Position numbers and translations under genes: made by a program. DNA of 11,849 nucleotides from an uncultured Chloroflexota bacterium (lineage in GTDB: Bacteria > Chloroflexota > Anaerolineae > Aggregatilineales > Phototrophicaceae), in NCBI GenBank assembly GCA_937864975.1, contig CALMDI010000115.1, positions 1-11,849 of the forward strand, read 5' to 3'. This document shows, one piece after another, positions 1 to 7,136 of this stretch (within the stretch, counting starts at the first letter, position 1; every line of letters starts with the position of its first letter). The notes below the pieces were generated by a model, which did not search any database, was not told the origin of the DNA, and saw nothing but the letters and a program-made list of their open reading frames with translations.

Positions 1-2
1 TG

Positions 3-257
3 TCCGGCGGCGCCGACCTGACCATCGAGCGCGACCGCGACAAGAACCCGGTCGTCGCGCTGCGCGAGATCGCCGAGGAGACCGTGCGCCCGCACGAGTT
101 GCGGGAAGCGGCGGTGGTCAATCTCCAGAAGATTCTCCCCGACGACGAGGACGAGACCGACGAGGTCGGCTCGCTCAGCCAGTCGGCCGAGGCGCTGCGC
201 ATCACCGCGGCCGCGCCGGCGCGCAACAATTCGGTCGGCGGCGATTACGAGGGCTGA
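3..257 (+). CDS. rpoZ: RNA polymerase omega subunit, C-terminal part (5' end outside window)
   Basis: Only the last 84 codons are present, read from base 3 to a TGA at 255-257. Residues 12-24 of the visible part read DRDKNPVVALREI. They match the most conserved block of the omega subunit, which in E. coli RpoZ reads NDKTTVIALREI, and a Glu-rich helix follows in both. Omega binds the beta' subunit and helps RNA polymerase assembly and stability. The N-terminal helix with the family's R-x-x-x-L-V-x-A-A-x-R-A-R pattern would lie upstream of the window. After the match comes an acidic stretch (PDDEDETDE) and then a low-complexity Ala/Ser/Asn tail ending DYEG, which is longer than many omega tails. 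The gene ends about 40 bp before a strong terminator, so it closes its transcription unit. The assignment rests on one motif block seen by eye. An unrelated small protein is possible but less likely. Confidence 0.68.
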   Translation, partial: SGGADLTIERDRDKNPVVALREIAEETVRPHELREAAVVNLQKILPDDEDETDEVGSLSQSAEALRITAAAPARNNSVGGDYEG

Positions 258-296
258 TCCGCCCGCCCGCCTCCCTCCTCCCCTTTTGGACCTACG

Positions 297-322
297 AAGG
301 CCGCCCCCCGGGGCGGCCTTTT
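297..322 (+). terminator. Rho-independent terminator after rpoZ
   Basis: The arm AAGGCCGCCCC (297-307) is perfectly complementary to GGGGCGGCCTT (310-320). In practice this is a 10-bp stem with a 4-nt loop, followed by a run of four T (319-322). It lies 40 bp after the upstream stop codon and points the right way for that gene. On the minus strand the stem has almost no T run behind it, so it is unlikely to be the main terminator for ftsH, which ends at 510. Confidence 0.88.
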
Positions 323-509
323 CGCTGGCTCAGGCCCAGCCGCTGTTGCTGCAAATCCTGCTGGTGCTCGGCGGGCGTGACAAATGGCCTCGCTCGCCAC
401 GCTCATGCCATGTCACGGATCTCGGCCGGCAGCAGGTCCGGCCCTATCCGGGCAGGTTGCCCCTACCCCCGATCCCATGCGGCGCGCCGGATCTCGGCCG
501 GGGCTCCCG
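323..509. other. Intergenic region between the rpoZ terminator and the ftsH 3' end
   Basis: No convincing gene is seen on either strand; open frames here have GC-driven, low-complexity translations. Two structures are visible. The first is an imperfect hairpin pairing 377-388 (GTGACAAATGGC) with 407-416 (GCCATGTCAC), ten pairs with a 2-nt bulge. The second is a 13-bp direct repeat, GGATCTCGGCCGG, at 417-429 and 489-501. The downstream copy begins 9 bp past the ftsH stop on the ftsH strand. No T-tract terminator for ftsH could be found. A structured 3' UTR or small RNA cannot be excluded, but nothing positive supports one. Confidence 0.4.
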
Positions 510-2570
<2,061 letters not shown>

Positions 2571-2623
2571 TCGATTGCCTTAGCGGTAATTAGAGTCCTA
2601 TCAGCTATCTTACACGCTCCGTA

Positions 2624-4108
2624 TTAGAGACGTATAAATGTTTCCCTGAGCGTTGGATAAAGCGAGCGGTAGGTGGCATAGGCGCCGGCATAGCGTTCCG
2701 GTTCGCGCGGTTCTGTCGGTTCGCCTGTCTGGATGGTCGCCGCGCACGCCGCCGGTACGTCGGGATACACGCCCGCGCCGACCGCCGCCAGCAGCGCCGC
2801 GCCATAGGCTGCGCCCTCTGTCGTACTGGTGCTGACCAGCGGCGCGCCGATGACGTCCGCCAGAATCTGCCGCCAGAGCGGACTTTTCGCGCCCCCGCCG
2901 CTCACGCGCACTTCCATTTGCCCGGAGGCGAGTCCCGCCTCCTTCATCAATTCAAAGCTGTCTCTTAAGCCAAAGGCGACGCCTTCCAGTACGGCGCGCG
3001 TCAGATGCGCCCGTGTGTGCCGTGTCGTGAGACCGATAAACGCACCGCGCGCCAGTGGATCGGGATGCGGCGTGCGCTCGCCCGTGAGGTAGGGCAAAAA
3101 AATCAAGCCTTCGCTGCCGGGCGGCAGGTCCGCCGCCGGAGCCAGCAGGTCGTCAAACGACATGCCGGACGCGAGCGTATCGTGATACCACTGAAGGCTG
3201 CCCGCCGCGCTGAGCATGACGCCCATGAAGTGCCACATACCCGGTACCGAGTGACAGAAGGCGTGCAGCCGTCCTTCGGGATCGTAGCGGTAGTCCGCCA
3301 GAGGGGCGAACACCACGCCCGACGTGCCCACCACCAAGCCAATGATCCCCGGCTTGACCGCGCCCACGCCCACCGCGCCCGCCGCCTGATCCCCCCCGCC
3401 GCCGACCACGGGCGTCCCCGCTTTGAGTCCGGTCAATGCCGCCGCTTCCGCGCTGACCTCTCCCGTGATTTCAGGTCCTTCGACCAGCGCGGGGAGCCAG
3501 CTTTCGGGAATATCCAGCCCGTTCACGACCTCGCGCGACCAGGCGCGGCTGGCGACGTCCAGCAGCAGCGTGCCGGAAGCGTCCGCGACATCCATCGCAT
3601 AGTCCTTCGTCAGCCGAAACCGGACGTAGTCTTTGGGCAGCAGCACGCGCGCCGCCTGTGCGTAGACGAGCGGCTCATGCTCGCGCACCCACAGAATTTT
3701 CGGCGCGGTGAAGCCGGTCAGCGCGCGGTTGCCCGTCAGTTGAATCAGGCGGTCAAAGCCGATGCGATGCGTAATTTCGTCACACTGCGGCTGCGTTCGC
3801 TGGTCGTTCCAGAGCATCGCCGGGCGCAAAACGCCCCCTTCCGCGTCGAGCAGAACAAGCCCGTGCATCTGCCCGGTCAAGCCGATACAGGCGATGTCCT
3901 CGCGCGTTGCGTTCGCCGCCGCCAGCGCCGCGCGGATCGACTCGACCATGCCATCCCACCAGTCCGCCGGATTTTGCTCGCTCCACAGGGGCTTGGGCGT
4001 GCTGATCGGCTGCGGCGTGGTGTGCGAAGCGACGACCTTACCCTCTTCGTCAATAATCAGCGCTTTCGCGCCTGTCGTGCTGATGTCAAGACCGAGCAGG
4101 TATGGCAT
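2624..4108 (-). CDS. xylB: Xylulokinase (FGGY carbohydrate kinase)
   Basis: This 494-aa cytosolic kinase phosphorylates D-xylulose to D-xylulose 5-phosphate with ATP. The N-terminal phosphate loop is LGLDISTTGAKA, with D8 in the conserved position. The xylulokinase-type substrate motif GLTGQMHG is at 76-83. FGGY signature 1 fits at 132-144 (GFTAPKILWVREH) and signature 2 at 355-375, beginning GAFIGLTTRH. The catalytic base is expected to be D240 in GGGGDQAAGA, matching D233 of E. coli XylB. The length is normal for the family. The start ATG (4108-4106) overlaps the xylA TGA by one base (TGATG), and a GGGAG ribosome binding site lies inside xylA at 4116-4120, 7 nt upstream. This points to translational coupling with xylA. 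Other FGGY kinases (glycerol, ribulose, gluconate) are less likely given QMHG and the xylA neighbour. Confidence 0.95.
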   Translation of the reverse strand: MPYLLGLDISTTGAKALIIDEEGKVVASHTTPQPISTPKPLWSEQNPADWWDGMVESIRAALAAANATREDIACIGLTGQMHGLVLLDAEGGVLRPAMLWNDQRTQPQCDEITHRIGFDRLIQLTGNRALTGFTAPKILWVREHEPLVYAQAARVLLPKDYVRFRLTKDYAMDVADASGTLLLDVASRAWSREVVNGLDIPESWLPALVEGPEITGEVSAEAAALTGLKAGTPVVGGGGDQAAGAVGVGAVKPGIIGLVVGTSGVVFAPLADYRYDPEGRLHAFCHSVPGMWHFMGVMLSAAGSLQWYHDTLASGMSFDDLLAPAADLPPGSEGLIFLPYLTGERTPHPDPLARGAFIGLTTRHTRAHLTRAVLEGVAFGLRDSFELMKEAGLASGQMEVRVSGGGAKSPLWRQILADVIGAPLVSTSTTEGAAYGAALLAAVGAGVYPDVPAACAATIQTGEPTEPREPERYAGAYATYRSLYPTLRETFIRL

Positions 4109-5271
4109 CAGCGCACTCCCAGCAGCAGCTCCACGGTCAGTTGGTCGAGCCGTTCGTAGTTCAGCCCGCGCCGCCCCAGCGCCACGCGGTCGAATGTCTC
4201 TCCGCGGAGCCGTTCGGCGCTCTCGCGGCTGTAGCCCGCGGCGAGGTAATGGTGCGCGCCGTCGTCCGCGCGGATTGCGGCGAGCAATTCCTGAATTTCG
4301 GGATCGCGGTTGAACCGTTCCGCCTTTTCCTTGAGGATGAGGTACGTGCGCATACAGCCGCGCGCGAACTCCTTAACGCCGTTGTAGTCCTCGGTGCGGA
4401 AGGCGTGCGCGTCGTAGTGGCGACTGCCCGTGTAGCCCACGTCTTCGAGGAATTTGACCAGGTAGAATGCCTGCTTAATCATGACCGAGCCGAAGCGGAA
4501 GTCCTGATCGTAGCGCCCAAACATCTGATCATTCAGGTCGATGTGAAAAAGCTTGCCCGAATCCCATGCCTGCGCGACGGCGTGCAGGAAGTTCAGCCCC
4601 GCCATGTGCTCGTGCGCGACTTCGGGATTGACCCCCACCATCTCCGGGTGGTCGAGCGTGCTAATGAAGCCGAGCATCGAGCCGACGGTGGGCAGATACA
4701 GGTCGCTGCGCGGCTCGTTGGGCTTCGGCTCCAGCGCGAATTTCAGGTCATAGCCCTGATCGATGGCATAGTCACACAGGTAGTTCAGCGCGTCGCGGAA
4801 CCATTTCCCGGCGTCCAGCGGGTTTTTGCTCGAATCGGTCTCGGTGCCTTCGCGCCCGCCCCAGAACACGTAAACCTTCGCGCCCAGTTCCACGCCCAGG
4901 TCGATGGCGTTCATCGTCTTTTGCAGCGCGTAGGCGCGCACATTCGGGTCGTTCGACGTGAACGCACCGTCCTTGAACGCCGGGTCGCTGAACAGGTTCG
5001 TCGTCGCCATCGGCACGACCAGCCCGGTTTCGTCCAGCGCTTTCTTGAAGTCGCTCACGATCTTGTTGCGCTCTTTGGGCGTCGCGTCAATCGGCACGAG
5101 GTCGTTGTCGTGGAAGTTGACGCCATACGCGCCAACCTCCGCCAGCAGGTACACCAATTCCACAGGCGAGAGTGTTTCGCGCACCGGACCGCCAAACGGG
5201 TCGCGCCCTGGACTGCCAACCGTCCACAGACCGAACGTAAATTTATGCTCAGGCTTCGGATCATACGCCAT
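4108..5271 (-). CDS. xylA: Xylose isomerase, class I
   Basis: This 387-aa TIM-barrel enzyme converts D-xylose to D-xylulose (and glucose to fructose) using two divalent metals. Counting from the ATG at 5271, every known catalytic or metal residue has exactly the Streptomyces class I number: H54 and D57 (VNFHDNDLVP), W137, E181 and K183 (LEPKPNEPR), E217 and H220 (NPEVAHEH), D245 (HIDLND), D255 and D257 (YDQDF), and D287. This supports the chosen start over an upstream in-frame ATG at 5307 that would add 12 residues. AAGGTG (5282-5277) lies 5 nt before the chosen ATG. It is the first gene of the minus-strand block and overlaps xylB by one base. Transcription probably starts in the divergent region, where a minus-strand TACAAT lies at 5328-5323. 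Confidence 0.97.
   Translation of the reverse strand: MAYDPKPEHKFTFGLWTVGSPGRDPFGGPVRETLSPVELVYLLAEVGAYGVNFHDNDLVPIDATPKERNKIVSDFKKALDETGLVVPMATTNLFSDPAFKDGAFTSNDPNVRAYALQKTMNAIDLGVELGAKVYVFWGGREGTETDSSKNPLDAGKWFRDALNYLCDYAIDQGYDLKFALEPKPNEPRSDLYLPTVGSMLGFISTLDHPEMVGVNPEVAHEHMAGLNFLHAVAQAWDSGKLFHIDLNDQMFGRYDQDFRFGSVMIKQAFYLVKFLEDVGYTGSRHYDAHAFRTEDYNGVKEFARGCMRTYLILKEKAERFNRDPEIQELLAAIRADDGAHHYLAAGYSRESAERLRGETFDRVALGRRGLNYERLDQLTVELLLGVR
4116..4120 (-). promoter_or_regulatory. Ribosome binding site of xylB inside xylA
   Basis: On the minus strand GGGAG lies 7 nt upstream of the xylB ATG, within the last codons of xylA. Together with the TGATG stop/start overlap it fixes the xylB start and suggests coupled translation. 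Confidence 0.7.
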
Positions 5272-5286
5272 AAGAACACCTTCTTC

Positions 5287-5316
5287 TTGTGAAGTCATCG
5301 TCCGCACGTCTACAAT
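5287..5316 (+). promoter_or_regulatory. Candidate sigma70-type promoter for the short-chain dehydrogenase
   Basis: A -35 element TTGTGA (5287-5292, 4 of 6 to consensus) is followed after 18 bp by the -10 element TACAAT (5311-5316, 5 of 6). Transcription would begin near 5323, giving a leader of about 40 nt before the ATG at 5364. The -10 hexamer is also the left arm of the palindrome at 5311-5328. It was predicted by eye from the hexamers only. Confidence 0.5.
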
Positions 5317-5328
5317 CGACGCATTGTA
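5311..5328. promoter_or_regulatory. Palindrome of two facing -10 hexamers between xylA and the dehydrogenase
   Basis: TACAAT (5311-5316), a CGACGC spacer and ATTGTA (5323-5328) form a perfect inverted repeat in an otherwise GC-rich 92-bp divergent region. Read on the minus strand, the right arm is again TACAAT and would start xylA transcription near 5316, giving a leader of about 45 nt. A good minus-strand -35 was not found; the best candidates match only 2-3 of 6. The site could be an operator covering both promoters, two overlapping promoters that exclude each other, or both. Confidence 0.5.
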
Positions 5329-5363
5329 ACATCTGCGCGAAAAGACGCCGAAGGAAGAGCAGC

Positions 5364-6143
5364 ATGACGCGGAAGGTTGCCTTTGTGTCCGGGGCAGGCG
5401 AAGGGATCGGCGCGGCGGTGGCGCGGCGGTTCGCGCGCGACGGGATCGCGGTCGCCGTCAACGACGTCGATCCGGCAAAGGCGCGGCAGCTTGTCGACGA
5501 GATCGCGGCGAGCGGCGGCGAGGCAGCAGCGGCTCCCGGCGACATTGCCGACGTTGCCGCCGTGCGCGGTATGATCGCCGGGGCAGTGAGCGCGTTCGGT
5601 CGGCTGGATATTGCCGTCGCCAACGCGGGAATCACCAGTTGGGGCGACTTCTTCGACTATTCACCCGACACGTTCGACCGCGTCATGGGCGTCAATATGC
5701 GCGGCACCTTTTTCACCGCGCAGGCGGCGGCGCGGCAAATGCGCGATCAGGGCGACGGTGGGCGCATCGTGCTGACGTCGTCGGTTGCCGGGATTCAGGC
5801 AATTCGCTACCTGTCTGCCTACAGCATGACCAAAGCCGGGATTGAAATGCTGGCGAAAAATCTGGTCGTCGAGCTTTCGCCCTACGGCATCACGATCAAC
5901 GCCATCGCGCCCGGCGCGACCCTGACGCCGCGCAATTTCGCGGACGACCCAAAGTACGACGATCACTGGAATCAGGTCGTGCCAATCGGCGTCATGCTCT
6001 CCGAGGACATCGCGGGCGCGGTTAGCTTCCTGTGTTCGGAGGACGCGCGCAAAATAACGGGGCAAATGCTGGTCATCGACGGCGGTTGGACGGCAATCAG
6101 CCCCACGCCCGACCTCGACTTTGTCGAGCGCAAGGGGGAATAG
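5364..6143 (+). CDS. Short-chain dehydrogenase/reductase (classical SDR), probably NAD-dependent
   Basis: This 259-aa Rossmann-fold oxidoreductase has the cofactor glycine motif SGAGEGIG (9-16), NAG (87-89) and N111. The catalytic Ser is S140 in LTSSVAG, with Y153 and K157 in YSMTK. The C-terminal core ends with the family's typical MLVIDGG (235-241), followed by an 18-residue tail. Aspartate at the end of the second strand (D34 in AVNDVD) usually indicates NAD(H) preference over NADP(H). The ATG at 5364 is chosen because the SDR fold begins directly after it and AAGGA lies at 5351-5355, 8 nt upstream. An in-frame upstream ATG at 5289 would add a basic stretch lying over the promoter. It diverges from xylA, so a sugar or polyol dehydrogenase (xylose, xylitol, arabinitol or glucose type) is a reasonable guess. 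The substrate is not readable from sequence, and a 3-oxoacyl-ACP reductase is also possible. The stop codon TAG overlaps the first bases of the adjacent repeat element. Confidence 0.9.
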   Translation: MTRKVAFVSGAGEGIGAAVARRFARDGIAVAVNDVDPAKARQLVDEIAASGGEAAAAPGDIADVAAVRGMIAGAVSAFGRLDIAVANAGITSWGDFFDYSPDTFDRVMGVNMRGTFFTAQAAARQMRDQGDGGRIVLTSSVAGIQAIRYLSAYSMTKAGIEMLAKNLVVELSPYGITINAIAPGATLTPRNFADDPKYDDHWNQVVPIGVMLSEDIAGAVSFLCSEDARKITGQMLVIDGGWTAISPTPDLDFVERKGE

Positions 6144-6294
6144 CCGTCAGCCATCAGCTTAAAGACAAATGATTATGGCGTAACGCAGAGGCGCAAAGGG
6201 CGCAAAGGCGCAGAGAAATTTTTCTCTGTGTCTCTGTTCCTCTGCGTCTCTGCGTTAAGTTTTTCAATTGCTTTTAAGCTGACGGCTGATGGCT
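6142..6294. repeat. Nested inverted-repeat element with 7-nt and 8-nt tandem units (MITE/REP-like)
   Basis: The outer 22-bp arms at 6142-6163 and 6273-6294 are inverted copies with 20 of 22 matching. The two mismatches come from the order of two heptamer variants (TCAGCCA/TCAGCCG) being swapped. The inner arms at 6181-6218 and 6221-6257 are also inverted. The right one is four octamers (CTCTGTGT, CTCTGTTC, CTCTGCGT, CTCTGCGT; 6224-6255). The left one is four octamers (ACGCAGAG, GCGCAAAG, GCGCAAAG, GCGCAGAG; 6183-6215) with one extra G. No coding sequence and no clear target-site duplication were seen. From memory, similar GCAGAGACGCAGAG palindromes recur in several bacterial phyla; this was not checked here. 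It starts inside the dehydrogenase stop codon. Confidence 0.85.
6181..6264 (+). terminator. Possible terminator formed by the inner repeat hairpin
   Basis: The inner arms of the repeat element can fold into a long imperfect hairpin (6181-6257) closed by a short AT-rich loop, followed 2 nt later by five T (6260-6264). On the plus strand this has the form of an intrinsic terminator downstream of the dehydrogenase gene. The stem is much longer than a standard terminator, so it may act as a terminator only incidentally. Confidence 0.45.
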
Positions 6295-6347
6295 GAAAGC
6301 TGTTCGCTCCTCCCAAATGCTCAACACTTTTCACAAATGCTCGGCGT

Positions 6348-6353
6348 TATGAT
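6348..6353 (+). promoter_or_regulatory. Candidate -10 element for the 6387 gene
   Basis: TATGAT matches the -10 consensus at 5 of 6 positions and would give a leader of about 27 nt. No acceptable -35 is visible at 16-18 bp. A 13-bp perfect palindrome, CTGAAGACTTCAG (6364-6376), lies between the expected start of transcription and the ATG, where an operator could sit. Confidence 0.3.
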
Positions 6354-6386
6354 GAAATTGTCCCTGAAGACTTCAGCGAGACGCCA

Positions 6387-7007
6387 ATGCTTCAACCTGA
6401 CGGCAGCGAGTGGAACGACGACAACCGAATCATGACGCGATCCGCGCTGAGCGTGCTTCCGCCCGGAGCGGGTCGCGCCGCGATAGAGCCGCCGTGGATG
6501 TTGCGGCACTACTTCGACGGCGAGCTTGACCTCGACCGCGAGTTGAGCGCGCGTTACCCCGGCACGCCGCTGCTGTCGATTGTGCATTTCCGCGAGGTTG
6601 GCGCGCGGTCGCCGTATCCGCTGGCGACACTTTCGACCCAGGACGGCGCGGCGTCGGCAGCCGTCGAATTGAACCCATCGACCGGGGCGCTGCATTTGAC
6701 CGTCACCTTTGCGTCCATGCTCAGCCTGCGCTTCCAGATGGACGGTTTGAGCGCGATGGATCGCGAGCGCTGGCAGGCGATGATGGGCAGCGGTGACGAC
6801 CTCGCTTTCCTGTGGGGTGAAGCCCGCTGGCAGTCCGATTACCTGATCTGCGCCGCGCACCGCTATTACACCAACGTCTTTGCGTTCTCTCCGTATCACG
6901 TCGAAGCCGCGTTTCGTCTGACGCCGGACGTCACCCGCCGCCTGCTGGATTGGCTGGCGGGCTGCGGGATGCCGACCGATAATTCGCCGTCCCCAGCCCG
7001 CTGGTGA
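6387..7007 (+). CDS. Hypothetical protein, 206 aa
   Basis: I do not recognise the family. The protein has no signal peptide, no transmembrane segment and no cysteine cluster; it is probably soluble. The first 35 residues look disordered. A mixed alpha/beta region follows from about residue 36 (EPPWMLRHYFDGELDLD). Aromatic-rich blocks LWGEARWQSDYLI and RYYTNVFAFSPYHVEAAF follow, and a helical end contains LTPDVTRRLLDWLAGCG. Clustered aromatics and a clear alternation of hydrophobic residues make it look like a real folded protein. Its codon use resembles its neighbours. The ATG at 6387 has only a weak GAG upstream; M16 (6432) is an alternative start with no better ribosome site. It stands alone between the repeat element and the GH13 gene, in the same direction as the latter, 129 bp before its start. 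Confidence 0.72.
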   Translation: MLQPDGSEWNDDNRIMTRSALSVLPPGAGRAAIEPPWMLRHYFDGELDLDRELSARYPGTPLLSIVHFREVGARSPYPLATLSTQDGAASAAVELNPSTGALHLTVTFASMLSLRFQMDGLSAMDRERWQAMMGSGDDLAFLWGEARWQSDYLICAAHRYYTNVFAFSPYHVEAAFRLTPDVTRRLLDWLAGCGMPTDNSPSPARW

Positions 7008-7074
7008 AATCCGCTGAGCCTGCAATAGTCGATCTCTAAGCAAGTCTTAAACGCCTGTTACTGCCGCTTTCTGC

Positions 7075-7098
7075 TTGCCATGTGATAACCAGTGGCAA
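7075..7098. promoter_or_regulatory. Inverted repeat upstream of the GH13 gene, operator candidate
   Basis: TTGCCA (7075-7080) and TGGCAA (7093-7098) form a perfect inverted repeat with a 12-bp spacer, 38 bp before the GH13 start. The spacer contains GATAAC (7084-7089), which matches the -10 consensus at 4 of 6. No good -35 was found. A repressor bound here would block that start site. Chance occurrence is possible. Confidence 0.3.
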
Positions 7099-7136
7099 AC
7101 GTGGGCTGCTCGTATGCGTCGATCTGGAGACGACCA

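Noticed and set aside
2571..2623. Promoter for ftsH with -10 TAAGAT (2612-2607)
   Set aside because: Only 4 of 6 match at -10 and no usable -35 occurs at 16-18 bp; too weak to annotate.
5272..5288. Hairpin AAGAA/TTCTT presenting the xylA ribosome binding site in its loop
   Set aside because: The stem is only five A-U-rich pairs, and the A/T-rich purine run makes such pairing likely by chance.
5272..5307. Upstream xylA start at 5307
   Set aside because: It would add 12 unconserved residues and break the exact class I residue numbering. The ATG at 5271 has AAGGTG in position.
6183..6255. CRISPR array
   Set aside because: The repeats are 7-8 nt, back to back without spacers, and arranged as inverted arms.
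7092..7136. GTG start at 7092 for the GH13 protein
   Set aside because: The extra 15 residues do not resemble the family, and GGAG stands correctly before the ATG at 7137.
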